64,000 nt of DNA from Strigops habroptila (taxonomy: Eukaryota > Chordata > Aves > Psittaciformes > Psittacidae), in the NCBI RefSeq assembly GCF_004027225.2, contig NC_044290.2, positions 11,114,906 to 11,178,905 of the forward strand, in the 5' to 3' direction. A program made the position numbers and the translations under genes. The stretch's first letter is position 1, and each line of letters opens with the position of its first letter. The notes under the pieces were generated by a model. It searched no databases, was not told where the DNA came from, and saw only the letters and a program-made list of their open reading frames with translations. Shown here piece after piece: positions 41,501 through 55,400 of this stretch.

Positions 41501-44500
41501 TGCTCAGCAGCATTCCACACAGGCACATTTCCTATTTGTCAACAACCTGCAAGCTCAGCCCTGACTCATTCTCATTCTTTTGGCTCGCAGCTTGAGCTGC
41601 CTCCCAGCTCCTGCCCTGTCCCACCTCTGCTCTCCCTCCCATCACTGGTGCTCCATAATGCTGGAGGGTTTGTGCATTTAAAAGCTAAACAAGGATACAA
41701 GGATAATGAATACAACCTGGAATTAAGGCTGGCCACAAGCTTTTCCATGTGTCTTAACCTTGATGGAATGGACATTGCAAGTTAATATTGTGCCTAATAT
41801 GAAGCTTTGAGTAAAGGCTCCCACCAGCTTTGATGGATTCTAAATTCATCCAGTAGTCCATTTCTTTTGCTGCAATTAGAAGCAGAAGTGCCAAAGTGTA
41901 TCAGATTTTGCTGCTCCTGTGCTTTTCCTGTCTGGAGGCAGTGGATAGCCTGGTCTCACAAGAGGTATAAAGTTGAGTTTTCAGACCTCCGAGGTTTTTA
42001 CCATTTGGATGAGCATCAAACTTATCGGAAGTGAACTGAGACTCCTTGTGGGCTGAGGAGGACTCTTTAAGAACAAGCTGATGTTTCTCTTTTCAGGCTC
42101 AATAAAGAGAACCTGCTGAGACCAAAAATGTTTTCTCTGTGTATGGAGCCTCAAGAATTCTGAGAGGACTTCTAGGAAGTCAAGGGATGAAGGTTTCCCT
42201 GGACAAATGGACATTACAGCTCCATTGCATGGGCTTTTGGAGTCCCATGGAGAACAGGGACATGTATCTGCAAAGTCCCACCTCCCAATTTCAGCAGAAT
42301 AGATTATCTACTTAAAGCACAACTTGGCAGGGGTAAAACCTAGTGTCCAAAGCTCCCAACCTCACTAAATTCAATCAAGCAAAATAGTCTGTAGTCAGAA
42401 CTTATCTCCTCCCAAAATAAAACATCCAGTAGAAGAAACAAATTGCTTGACACCTCGTTAGCAATTGTAAGCAGACTCCATTTTCACTCCAGGGTCCCAT
42501 TGCAGTGATTTGTGAGGCAGCTTTTCCCTACCTCTGCCTATCCCCTTAATGGGCCCGTGTTTTGAAGGACTTGGAGGCAACACAAGAACAACAGTGATTA
42601 CTTGTGGTGCTCTGGGACACCCGTCCTGCTGTCTGCTGCTGGAGTGCCCCTCTACCTGCTGTTGTTTCTGGAACCTGAAGCCCGTTTCACGTTGCTTCTG
42701 TGCATGTGTGTGGCTGATTGTTAAGGGAATGCAGTTGGCCTGGAATAAGATAACCAAAGCTCCTGTGTTCTCCCAGAGCTAAAATGTTGGTTAAAGCTCA
42801 TCAACTGACTGGGTGCTTGATGGAGATGTTGCACTGAGCACCGGTGTGTGGGTATTGGGTGAATGCTGTTGCTGCAGGGCTTGGGAAGTGTTATTGGCTG
42901 ACTCTGTTCTCATGCTATGGAACAGCCTGAAAAGATGAAAGAAAAGGAATAACCCCCCTTCCTATAATGATCAGTTTGTCCTTTCTTAATTAAATGTCCA
43001 GCCTCATCCCAGTTTGATCCTACCGTGTTTCCTCTGTGCTTCTGCCTTCCCATCTTGGCTTGGAAAGCAATTTCATTTTAATTTCAAGACCTTTTTGTTC
43101 TTGTGTTTTTCCTTCCCAATGCACCCCCAGCCCAGCAGGACGTGTCTCTCAGGAAACCAGTTCCACACTCAGTCATAACTTCTGAACTTTGAGCACATCA
43201 AAAAGGACTTTGACAAACTCAGTGAGACCTTGGAGGGAGCATTTGTTGCTGCACTGGGATTTTTTTCATGCCCATTTCTCAAATCCACATGCACAAGCAG
43301 GTAACTGATCTTGGGCAGCAGCAGAAATGAGCTGAAGGGGAGTGATTTGGGAGCCCAGCCCTGAGGGAACATTCCTGCTAAAGCAGCAGCCTAGGAGAAA
43401 GATTGCAATTGTTTGAGATTTGTCTTTGCCAGGTACCTGTCCTGCCAGGGGAGAAAAGTTACTGTGTACGTGGTGTTGATTTGACTTTAGAAGTGGAATG
43501 GATTAAACCTGGATTAAAAAGGAGAGAAAACATCTCATTTCTCGTCTAGTCTTTTCCATTTTCTTGAATTCTCGTTTTCCATACCATCTTTCAAAATTCT
43601 TTATTTCCTACATCACAAAAGGTGTTTTTTCTTATTAGCTACTGACAGTCTGTAGTTAACCAATACTTTAGCCCTTCAAGCAAAAATGTAGTATTGAAAT
43701 CAGTGTTCATGATTACAGGTCATCATACTAATGTAGCCATCAACTTGTAATATTCAAACCAATGCTCTTAGTGCTCTTCAGCAGCTTCTGGAGTTGTTCA
43801 TGGGTTTCTCTTTCAACAGGGCATCCCAAGATTGTTCCCTGATAAATTAATTTCATTTATGCTGGATTTAATTCTTCTTCTCATCAGACTTCCTCTCATC
43901 AATATTCAAGCATTGGGCAGTTTAACCTTGCAAATAGGAATGAATTTTCACTGTTAAAGCTAAACTAGAAAAACCAGCTTAAAGACCAATCTGTTGGAAT
44001 TCCTTTTTCTCCTCATTCCTTTCATGTTACGCTATTTCATCTTGGCTGACTTCAGCCACAGGCTGAGCCACTCTGGAGATCCCGCGCTCTCCCCACTGAC
44101 TATGGAACCACTGTATATAACTTATAGAGTCCTAACTCATAGCAAGTTTAAGGGCAAAAGATGTTGAAATTAAAACAATATCTGATAAAATTCTGTTTGA
44201 GAGGGGGGGAAATGTTGCCATCAATTTTCTCTAACACTTTTTAATGGAGCAGGAGAGTGCAATTGGTTTGGATAAAAGGGATATTCTGTGACTAACAGGC
44301 TAAGAGAGGGCAGCTCTGAGCCGAACAGCTACTCAAAGGCTGGTACAGTAGCAGAACCAGCAATGCCATGATTATATTATCCAGGGATCTAAGGCAAATG
44401 TGCGTTGTATTGGATACACACTGTTGAATGTAAATCCATAGTGCTGAAATACTGTATATTTATTATGCAAGCCAAAGCTGAAGACAGTTTCTGTTTGATG

Positions 44501-44999
44501 GAATCCCGGTGATGAATGGATTGTTTCATTCCAGTAAATGAACTGTCAGAAACAATGGCTGTGGAGTACAATTTCCCTCCCTGTCCCCAAAGGGCAGGAA
44601 AGCTCCGCAGCCAAAATAAAGTTGTAGTTTCTTTGTCAAGTCTAGTGAGATTTTAGGCTTGGGTGGAAAGTTCAGAGCTATGGATATGGAGAGTTTGATC
44701 TTAAAAAGGCACATTTCTCTTAACTAAAAGCATTTATATTATGGGTAGATTTGTTTCAAACTGAAATGAGATAAAGGCAAGTATTTGTCTAGGCAAGATA
44801 CCAGAAGTCCTCACTCTGGTTAGGGGCAGAAATGGGTGTTTGGGAGAGTTGTGCTGCTGCACAATAGGGTAACCTGGGTCCTGGGCATGTCCCTGTTTTC
44901 TCCTGCACAACAGAATCTTAGGACCCACAGGCAGGAGAGATGAAAAGTCTCCTTTCTCATCTGGCAAAAATACACAGTGGTCCCACAGGACCTTGATCT
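38557..44999. other. Unique noncoding DNA
   Basis: No gene is supported over more than 6 kb. A (TAA)4 tract is at 39531-39542. A few clustered CpGs occur near 39040-39075. Overlapping frames on opposite strands at 38.7-39.8 kb and 40.2-40.7 kb reflect moderately GC-rich DNA. Confidence 0.6.
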
Positions 45000-47900
45000 T
45001 AACCCCTGTTAGAGAAGGTGGAAGGATGAATCCCTCTCTCATCAGAAGAGGGAGCAGCTAAGCAGTGTGAGCCACTGTCCTGGCCAGAGGAATGGGCAGT
45101 TGCAAGTCTGGAAACAGCCCCCAAGGTTTGGAAGATGTAAATTCCTTTACGTTTCAGATGCTCTTTATTTTGGCTGAGTTCTCCTTTCTGGATCCCAGGG
45201 GCCACCTCAGCTGGCTTGTTTTAGGGTGAGGGACCCCTGCACTGCTTGGGATCTCAGAAGACTCCAGTCCTCTCTGCCATGAGGACTTGAGTATCCATGG
45301 GAATGCTGCTGAGGACACAGCAGGAATTAGCCATTGGCAATAGTAGATCTCAGTGCAGTGAGTTAGCCAGGTCTCTGAGCAGGAAAAAGTGAATTAGACA
45401 AACATACTCCATGACGGGCTGTACCATTCCATCAGTGACTATGATAAATAAGAATATGAGGGCTGGATTTCACTTCATTCCAATTTCTTACACATTCATA
45501 AGCAGAAACATGCTCAGCTGAAGCGTTTTCAGAGGCAAAGCACTTTCTCTATGATTCCCTGAGCTCTGTGTGTGTATGGGGATGGTTAGCACTGAACAAA
45601 GCCTTTTGGAGGAAATAGGAAGCACATTGCAAACAGCAGGTGGGTTGAGATAGCTGCAAAAGAGAGAGGTTCTTGGGAGCAGCTTTGTGCAGCTCAGGAT
45701 GTAAGGGGCTGCACTGTGTAATTTCCCAAATATTTCTATTATTTAATAGTCCCTTTCTGAAATAATTTCCTGGATGTATCTTTAAGGGGGAAAAATAAAA
45801 TCTAAGAGCAATTTGGGTTTTCCTTTCAAGAAAGTAGTTTCCAAATTGGGTGCACTAAGAAGAGGTGCTCTTTCAAACAGATTCCTTCTCTTAAAGGGCT
45901 GGTCTTGCATTTGCTGTGAGATGGATGGCAAACAACATCCCAGGCAGTAAATTTCCATCTCTTGTTCAGATCCTCCACCAGCACATATTGTAACAAGGAA
46001 AGGTTGTTGATTATTATACCAATAATTATACTAATGAGTTGCCAGTACCTTTAGAAAATAGATTAAATCCTGTTGTAATTTCTCAGTGAAATAACTTGTT
46101 TACACCATTTGTCCAGGAAGCCTGGACAGTTAATTTATGACCCAGGATCCTCCCTGTGTTAAGACAAACCAACACATAGGAATAGCAGTAGGAATAATGA
46201 CAAGTTTTCCTGTTCTTCAGGTGAAATTAACACAAGCAGAAATCAATCTGTGAAAGTACACAGGGGGAAAAAAAAGCTGGATTTTAGGTACTTCTGGGTC
46301 ATAGTTTAACACTGAGTTGTCACATTCAGAGAGGTTTTACTGGCTCTGGTGGCTTCTGCACTGTCTCTGCTTTGGGCTATCACCCACTGGAACAGTTATC
46401 TGGGATCAGGGAGTTTTCCCAGTAAGCTCTGTCCATCTCCTCTTCTCAGCTTTTAGGAAGGAGAATGTCTGGTTGTTGGAAGTTGGTAGCCCCGTGTCCT
46501 CACTAGGTGTAGTGCTGAGTAATGGGTTTATGCACATCTGGGCAGCCCAGTTGTGTTATGTCTGTATCCTATAGGCTTGCTGTGAATTAAGGGAAGGTGG
46601 AGGGAAGCCTGGTGTGCCCGTAAAACATGGGCTGAAAGCAAGCAGCCGATAACTAGTTTTAGAGGAAAAACATGACCTCAATGTATTACACATCTGTTCA
46701 TGATGCAAGTTTCAGTGGCAAAAATCAGTTTGGGAGGGGTAAAAACCCCACACTGCTTGGTTCTGTAGGGTTTAAAAGTGATCTGAGGACTGTGTGAGTC
46801 ATTGTGATTAGATGTCAGTATTAACTTGATGTTGCTCGATAGAGCTAATCTATTGGTGAGTAACTTTGGCATCAACTGAGGCTGGTTTGCAGAACTGGTA
46901 TCAGGCTGAGCTGCCCCATAGCCTGGAGAACATGCTCTGCAGCAAGGTGGTGTTCTGGGTGGCAAACAAACTCATAAAGACTTATTCCAGCTCCGGGACA
47001 AGCCAAAGCATGATCCTCAGCCCTGACATCATGGCTCCTGGACCTGCCTGTGGACCTACAGTGTCATGGTGTTCATACCAGGGACTGAAAGGGTCTGTTA
47101 GCTGGAGGGAGAGGAACCTGAGCCACCCAAGGTAACTTCATAGCAGTCTACTGCTGTAAATCAAGGCTGCCTGACGCTAAGCTTGGGCAGGTACAAGCAG
47201 AGACCTCTGTAGATTGGAAAATAGCTCATCACTGGGAATGCATTTTGCTGCCAGCAGCTTGAGGTTCGTGTTTGTGCCAGTTGAGCGCCCAGGCTGAGGT
47301 GGGACTTCTCGAGCTGTTCCTTTAAATCAAACACTGAGAAAGAGAGATCAAGAAGACAAATGAAGAAAGCAAACAAAGGAGGACAGCTTCTAAGAAACCC
47401 TGGAGGTTTACGGCCTCTCCAGCCTGTCCCATGCCAAGATTATTTGATCTTCATCCACTGCTGCTGAAGGGATGGACCATGCTCCCACCTGATGTCTGCC
47501 CTGCTTGTGTTTTTCCAAGCACAGCTGAATCAGACCAGCTCTTTGGGTCACACATGAGCTGGTCCTGCCTGTAAACAGGCTGCTTCACCAGTGATTTACT
47601 GAGGGCTTTGCCCTGTCTGCTGGAGGAAAAGGAGACAAAAGCTGCAATGTGTAGCAGGATATGAAGTCAGCCTCTGGAATAGGTGCAGAGGAGCAAGGTG
47701 CTTTCAACCCATACCTTCAGAAATGAGGCTCTCTGATCAAGTGGATACACCCCATAGATAGAAGCAGATTGTTGTGCAAGCAAAGGTTGCATGGGTGAGC
47801 CAGGACAAAGCAAGGACCTCCTGGAGACTGCTCTCCATCAGTGGCACGCAATGCAAAGAGCAGACCAAGTCATTTCAAACCAAAGTACAACTTATCTCTA

Positions 47901-50370
47901 AAGTAGACTGGGTTTGTATAGTTACAGGCCCAGAAGCTTTCAACGTTCTGCTCCATATCCCAGAGGAGATGCTTGGACCCACCGGCTGGGACAGCTGAAG
48001 TGTTTCCAGCTGCAAAATGAACATCTGCCAGGGATGCAGATGGGAACAGGCTCGCACATCCAAGAGCTGTTGTACTCCTGGTCAGGGCAAGCTATGTAAG
48101 TGGTACCAAACCCTCAAACCTTCATGACAAACTGATTGTGTTGTTTGAATAAAGGGCAGGGGTGAGTCCTACCCTTATTTCAACTCTTCTTAGTTCCCAA
48201 CAGTCTGCAGTTCTTGCCTACTCCTTTGGCTGAGGTAAAGGCTGACTATAGCAGCCAATATTTATACTGAGTCTAAGAATGTCACTACTTGGCTCTCCGC
48301 AGTAATAATCCCACTTTTTCATTTGCTTTATGCCTATAACATCTGCAGAACAAGGAGTATTATAGGAGACTTTGTCTCAGTTACAGTTATCACTTCAATA
48401 AGACACTAACATGACAACAGGCATCCTCTCCCATTCAGGACCCTTCAGACTTCATAGGGGCTCTTAAAATAGAGAAGTCTTGCAGTTGTCAGCTGAGTTT
48501 TTGCATAACTAAAATGGTGACAAGGGAAATTCTAGGGGAGATAGAAAATAAGGAAGCCCTACACCCAGAAATGAGCTGGAAATGTTTGCATGATGCAGCA
48601 CTTGTTTCCTTTAGGCAGCCAGAAACCAGCAGAGTCTTTTGTGTAATGATTCCTCAATTCAGAGCTGCTGTTTTCTGCCCAGGGCTTGATTAAATATTGT
48701 ATCCCCGTGTGAAAGCACTGAGAGAATGCCCGTTTGTGTGCACTGGTGTCTAAATATTTGCCTGTGATCTGCTCGATGATCTGGTGCTCCAGGGAACCAG
48801 AGGAACTGCTGAGTCAGCAAACCCAGCCCTGTGCAAAAAGCCACACTGGGGTTTGCCAGTGTGGGACAAGGATTTATCCTGCAGGGACAGGGGCTGGAGG
48901 GGAAGCTGCCCTCTCAGAAATGGGAGTCACTTCCAGAGATGGTTCCATCTCCCATGACTGAAAACTCCCTTGTGCAGGTAGTGCTAGAGGTGGAGCAAAC
49001 CATGGAGCACCCATCCAGCTCCTGTAGACACAAGGTCTTCACAGCACTTCCAGAGCTTGGCAGTAGCAATGCCATTTCACCAACGGGAAGAAGACTCGCT
49101 TATTGTTGGAGGAGACATCAGAGCCTGCAGGCATGTCTTTGCCTTCCCCTGCTGGTTTCCTGGCCTAAACCTGCCCCATGGCAGGACATGCCAGGAGGAG
49201 GAGAGCTGTTTTGTAAGGGTTAAATCCCAGCAGATGAGGCTCTGATCTGGTGGGGAAGCCAGCTTTCTGCCTGCTTTGTGGTGAAAAGCCACCACTGCAG
49301 TGACAGCCTGAGCTGACCCAAGGTGGAGATGCTGCATGGCTCTTATCCCTGCTTTATCACACATGCACAAAGGCAGTATCGCCCTTTCTTCCTTTTCTTA
49401 TTCTCTTGCTTTTTACACAGAGGGCTGCCATCCCGCTTCATTGGGACAGTTTCCAGCCCCTGTTCAGTTCCTCTCTTCCCACTCTCAGCTCCTGGTAGCT
49501 CAGAGGCTATTCCTAGTTGCTCTCATCATGGAGCTGTGGAGTTTGGGGGGACAGTGAGCCCTCAAGGGCTGTTCCTAGTGATGCTGAGTCCCATGGGGCT
49601 GTCACCTGTATCTGCAGTCACCCAGTGGCAGTGCCAGCAGCCGTAGTGCCCGCACCATGGCTGTGGTGGGAAAAGGCAGGGGAATAGGTGGAAACCGAAG
49701 CCCTTTTAAAACCCGCCCTCCTGACATAGAGTGAGTGAAAATATCCCTTCAGCTGACCCTGAAGGACCACCCAGGGGTTTCTTAATCCTACAGCCCATCT
49801 TCTGAAACCCCACTGTAACAAGGTGTGTTAACCTCCGAGGTAGATTTGTAATTACAGCCAGGGCTAATGACTGCAAGCTCATCTCCCCTGTGACCTTCCT
49901 CCTCACACATGGAGGCTTTCATCAGGCTCCTAATATATATATTGCAGTTAAATGTCAGTGGCATAAAGAGGAGGGACACCACCTCTCTCAAACAAAATAA
50001 ATAGATTGCATTGGCATCGTTCAGCTTTTTCCCCAACCATTTTAAAAGAAGATATTTTTTTGGAAAGCCTCTACCAGGATAATTCATGTCTTCATCAACA
50101 GAGCAAATCTGTCTGTAAGAAAGAGAGCACAGTGAGCAAGAAAAATATTGTGGTCCAGCAAATGACACCCGGGTTTGCAGGGTAATTACAGCACCTCTGG
50201 TCCTCTGGCTATTTGAGCGGAAAGGGGGATGCTTGTTGGAGTTCTGATGGGCTTAAGGTAGTTCTGCTGAAATGCTTCTCCCTTGGTCTCCTTTCCTTGC
50301 TGGAACCGTATTGGAACTTGCTTTTCCTCTTCCCTGTCTTGTAAGAAGCATCCCGCAGCAAAGTAAAAGT
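45000..50370. other. Unique noncoding DNA
   Basis: No supported gene or clear repeat. Plus frames of 107-130 codons at 48831-49223 and 49323-49646 have no recognisable domains or splice context. An A run lies near 46268 and a short TA run near 49935. Confidence 0.6.
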
Positions 50371-50520
50371 CTAATCTGATCTCCTTTAACTATAGCACTT
50401 TGATTAAGAAAGAGCCAAACCCAGTTACTGATGGTTCATCAAAAGGTTGTCTTGGCCGGTTATTTCAGCCACGTTTTTTACCTCTGTCTAATTCAGCTAA
50501 GACCAGTATACAAATCACTT
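50371..50520. promoter_or_regulatory. Candidate regulatory block with TCF/LEF-like site
   Basis: CTTTGATTAAG at 50398-50408 contains a TCF/LEF core (CTTTGAT). TGATGGTTCATCAAAAGG nearby holds a second such core on the opposite strand. Pairing suggests, but does not show, Wnt-responsive regulation. Confidence 0.25.
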
Positions 50521-51517
50521 GTCTGGTGTGAAATCAGCCAGCTCTTGTCTCTCTGGGCCAAAATTCCAGCGCCTTGGATGAATATTTAAGTCTGGGCAGA
50601 TGTATCTTGAACACTAGTCTTTAAAAAAAACCTTATCTCACTGCTGACTGCAGTGTTTGCCTCATGTGAAATAACCGATACTTCCCATAAACCGTTCAAA
50701 TGTTTTTATTTCAAGGCCTGTATTATCTTTACAATATCTAAAATGTGCCTGTCCCTAAGCCTTTGGGCACATGCACAAATGTTACTCCAAGAGCAGTGTA
50801 TTCAGCTGCATTCGCTCGTTTACACTTCCATTGAAGACTAAGCTCAAGTAACATTAGCTGTAATTGGGGAGGAATAACAGCAGCAATTCCAACAGCCACA
50901 CTGATAGTGTCTTGTGTCTCTATTTCAGCTGTGCCTCAGAGCTCTTTTGGTGCAGATCAAGCCAGCAAAATGCAGGTTTAAGCTACTACATAAGCGTGTG
51001 AACGTGTTGTGCATGCGGAGTTCATTACACCAGTTTAAAGGCATAGCTGGAGTTATGTGAATGCAACGTTGTCTGCAGGACATGCCTGAGATTTCAGAAG
51101 CCAAACTATGTGGGATTTTATAGATCTGCATAAACACCTGAACACCAACTGGAAACCCATGCAGTGCTGGGATAATGGGAAGAATGTTTTCTACTGTAGA
51201 CAGCTTTAAAGGAATGGGTGTCATCCTCTGTTAGCTGGAGGAGCTCAGCAGCTTCTGTAGCAAACCTGTTCCAGTAACTAAACCTTAGCAGGACAGGGAA
51301 GAGAGAGTCTCTTTCATATTTCTGGCCAAATTCCAGTGGCCAAGGAAGTGTCTTTACATACATCCTCCAAATACAACTTCAGGATGCATGTGTGATATAG
51401 AAACAAACTGAGAATATACCTTTCCTTGGTCCAGCATGCAACAAATACAAATGAGTGTCCCGTCCCCTGGGGTGCTGATGCATCTCTTGCGGCTGGTGGG
51501 GCAGTTTTGCCCTAATT
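50521..51517. other. Unique noncoding DNA
   Basis: No feature is supported; chance frames up to 99 codons. Confidence 0.55.
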
Positions 51518-51600
51518 GCTGCTGTTCCCATCTTAGAAATGAGGAAAGTGGTGCAGAAAAGGCATCTGCCTCCTGCCTGAGCCAGTGGCTGGAGCTCAGT
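51518..51600 (-). mobile_element. MIR-like SINE fragment
   Basis: TTCCCATCTTAGAAATGAGG then AAAGTGGTGCAGAAAAGG parallels the reverse complement of the MIR core (CCCATTTTACAGATGAGG, then AAACTGAGGCACAGAGAGG). Spacing is preserved. MIR is an old tRNA-derived SINE shared by amniotes and present at low copy in birds. Confidence 0.45.
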
Positions 51601-52412
51601 AAGACCCTAAATGTTTATGACCCTCATTAGCTCCCATAAACCTCCCAAGGAGGAGACCTTCCTGCTGCAACACACAGCCCATTATTTTGGAGTTAAAACC
51701 CTCGTACATAACCTGCAGCTTCCCTGCTGGAGCAGAGGCTGACACACTGCCCTTCCTGCAGGATGGGGATAACAACTGAACACTCGCCCTTTCTCACTGC
51801 ATTAGAGGTCAGATAGGGAGTTAGAGATGCCCATTTGCAAGAAGGAGACTTGATCACACTCTCTTTCTCTTTATTTTGACACACCACTCTCTATAAGGTG
51901 ACCTTCAAGCATTCTCCTTGACACAAGCCTTGAGCCTAACTCTCTACCTGCAATCACCTATCCACCACAATCATTCACAGTCACATCAGTGATCTTTAAT
52001 ACAGGGCCATTCTCAGCTGGGAATGTTTTGCACAGGTATCTGACAGAGGTTCAATGGCAGTGGTGGATCAGACCCCTTCTCTTTACCAGCAGTATTAGGT
52101 CTTTAAGAACTGACCTGCTGCTAAATCTCATGGAAGGAATGCAGTGGAGGTAGGTTACTGCGGGCTGTAGAGTCATCTTCTACTTATGCACAGCATGTGT
52201 CCAAGTATGAAAAGCATTTCTAAGCCTCCTGCCAGCGGTGGCCCTTTGCTAAACATCCAACCACATTTATGACACCTCTGGCCTGTGGGAATTGCCTGTC
52301 TGGGACCTTAAAGTCAATTTTCATCCAGCTATGATGCAAGTTTAATGCCTGCCAGAGAAGAAGTAATGTTTGGAAATTAAGGATCGAGGGAGGGAATCTT
52401 CAGCTGATATAA
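51601..52412. other. Unique noncoding DNA
   Basis: Nothing supported. Confidence 0.55.
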
Positions 52413-52470
52413 ACCTTATTGACTTCAAGAGAACCACACTGGTCTACACCAGCTCTGCTGGTGGCCCGGG
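52413..52470 (+). repeat. Old interspersed-repeat fragment (sauropsid type)
   Basis: CCTTATTGACTTCAAGAGAA then CCACACTGGTCTACACCAGC and GGTGGCCC match in order the module TATTGACTTCAATGGAG, TTACACTGGTTTACACCAG, GGATCTGGCCC. This is the clearest member of the group and shares its middle part with the fragment at 1811-1850. Confidence 0.55.
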
Positions 52471-55400
52471 GTTTAAATAAACTGCAAAGGGTAGCTGAAA
52501 TTCATTTTTAAGGAGGAAGAGGCTGTTGCGAATGGTGTGCTCTTACTTACATCTATTTTACACTCTTTGGGGGTTCTGTCCCATCCTTTTGCTTCAAAAA
52601 CCAAGTTTCAGCAATGCTTCATTTTGAGAATGAAACTCCCCAGCGTTTCTCTGCGATCCCCCCAAAATGGATGATACCCTCTGTCTTTCTGCATCCTCCA
52701 CTGTGTGGAGTCAGCCTGTTGTGATTACCACCTCCTTCCCGAGCTTTATTCCTGTTCTTTTCTGTCATCTGAGGTTGGACCACAAGAACCCATCATGCTT
52801 AAGATGCAATACTCAGGATGAGGGGAAGTTCTCTGCCTTCTGTGGCAACACTGAGGAGCTGCCTGGTTTGTTGTCTGAGGACCAGCAGATCTTAACGGAC
52901 TCAGTAGCTGATCTGGAAAGAAGAATGAACTACTGAGGTTCCACTGGCCTCCTTTAGTTCCTGAGATGTATGTCAAACCTTCCTGGAGCAAAATGGGAGG
53001 GCAAATACACACAGAACTCCTGCAAAGCAATTGCAAATTGCTCCCCAGCAGTAGCTGCTCCCTTCCTCCAAAGAGAAACCGTTTTACTGTGGAGCATGCT
53101 GCAGGCACGGCAGAATGCAGATGTCAAACCTCCTTAACTTTCACTGGCTCCAAAGAAGGGTTTAATCAGTGAAATAAAGTGAGGAGTTGTGAGTTCCTTG
53201 CAGTAAACAACTTAAACATTATTAAACACACACGTGTCTCTTTAAGGAGATGAATTGATTGTGTGTGTTTATTTTTACAGCATTATTTAACTGAGTAAGG
53301 AAAAAAAAAGACTCGGACTCGATGCCAAGATGATATAGCTGAAACAAAGCCCAAGGAAAGAGTTTTCCACTGGGCTCATTTTTTCTCCCTAATAACTGTC
53401 TCCCATATCTGCCAATCTTAGGTCAACAAACACAGGTTGATTGACAAGTTAAAATGTTTAGCTTAGCCTGCAACTCATATAAACCAATTTAAAATTTCTA
53501 GTGCAGGAGGGAGATGTAAGAGAAACAAACAATATCCCTTCCTTCCTCGCCTCTCCCTCGAGTGTAATCCAGAAATGGTTTTGTCCTGGGCATTGCCTGG
53601 TAGCAGGGACATTCCCTCGGTTGCGGTTCAGCAGGTGGGAGCTCCTCATCCCTCCTTATTCCTCCACAAGGCAAAATGATGCAGGTCCTCGTGGGGCTGC
53701 AAAGGGAACTCAGCATAGAGCAGGATGATCTGAATATGACATGTTTCTATTCTGACTAGGATTTGTGCTTTTAAAACCACTTTCCTGTATTTCAGCATCC
53801 CCTTGAGCCTGTGACCTATTTGGCTGCTCAATGTAAAAGAACTTACTTTCTCCCCATTTTATTCTCTAAGCTCCATTCCTCAGCAGCATTTAAGCAAACA
53901 GTATCTTTAAAAGCCTTAGCGAGACATTGCAAATGGAAGCAAACCCCAAATCTGAGCCCCTGAAGGAAGATACCATTCATTCAAGAGGCAGCTATTAGGA
54001 GTTCAGCGCACTGATTTTTAAATGCACATCTTAAAGATTCCTTACTGGTTTATAGTGGTGTCTGCCAGCAGAGAGTCACAGGATTGAAGGGACCCGTCTC
54101 TGCTTCCTTTACTTGTGTATCCACCTGCAAGTTTCCTGTGCTCCAACACAGAGATGTTAACCAACCCCACCTCCCTCACCAGGAGTGGCTGCATGTTCTG
54201 TGCCTGCCTTATCTTCTTTAAATATTTAGCAGCAAAGCTGTGGGATTCTCAAGATGTTTAAAAGATAAATCTACGTCATAGTAGCCCTGTCTCACAACTA
54301 CATTTGCTTAAATTATACAGTAAAACAAACAACCCTTCCAACTTAACTGGATGGAAAACAATTGCTTGGCTTTGATGGTGTGAGTACAAATGCCTCCGCA
54401 GTTGACACCTTTGGTGATTGATGTTTTTTGATGCTATAGGTTTGTTTTGCTCCCTCACTGTTTGTTTTCCCACTGAGCTGGCTTGGACGGGGAATGCCAT
54501 TCCTCTGTGTGGAAGTGCATATTTGGGCAGCCATGGACTTTGGGATCAAAGAGGCGAAACATGCAAACACAGCAGTTCATCTGAGAGGTCGAATGCCCTA
54601 GAACTAGCCAGAGAAGGCAGATGGAGGTCTCTCTTCCTTACGAATGTTGGTAAGGATGTCTCAGAGTTGAAAGAGCATTGCATTTTGGGTCAAAGAAGTC
54701 TGATGAGAAAACTGATCGGTTAAGTTAGCTTATTATAAATAATAACAATTATCTATTAGTAAACCTTGGTACTGCCTAATGACTGGCACAATCAGAGTTG
54801 GGAATGCCAAGTTAAACCGGAAACACTTTTGTTATTAGTCTTCCATATACTGCTCTTGCTGATATGAAAGGTGCAAACTGTGGGACTCTGTGTCCTCTAT
54901 AATTGTCTTCTCTGAGATGTTCTTGCAGTATCTCGTTATTACCTGTCCTTCAGCTGGAAAAAAGCGGTTACATATCTATGTGTTGGGTTCTTTAGCTCCT
55001 CAGAACCTTTTATTATGGGCCTGGGTTAGGTGTGCAAGTGCCATCAGACAGATGCTTTGCTTTGCTTTGCTCCATGCTGCCATCTAACTTCTGGGCTCCC
55101 CATAGTGGAAGCTGTTCCAACAGCCTGAATTTTGGGTGGTGAGGGAATGGGGAACTACAGGACTGGAGACTCGGCCAACTACCCAGGGAACTGGTCCTAT
55201 CTCTGGTGCTCATGTCAGTAGTTTCCAGACCTGATGTAGGTTTTTCCTATTACTTTTTTCTAATAGGTTGTTGTTCATTTGTTCTGGTAAAGGAGCTCCT
55301 AAAAAAGGTCCAAATGGGGGAAGATCTGGGGGTATATGTGGGAAGAAGGATTTACCAAGGGTTTTTGCCTCTCCTGTAGGCATGTTGGGCAAGGCAGGCA

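Noticed and set aside
54067..54190. Possible CR1 retroposon 3' region (GTCACAGGATTGAAGGGACC)
   Set aside because: Only a short resemblance to the CR1 GAATGGTTTGGGTTGGAAGG region, and the sequence does not continue as CR1.
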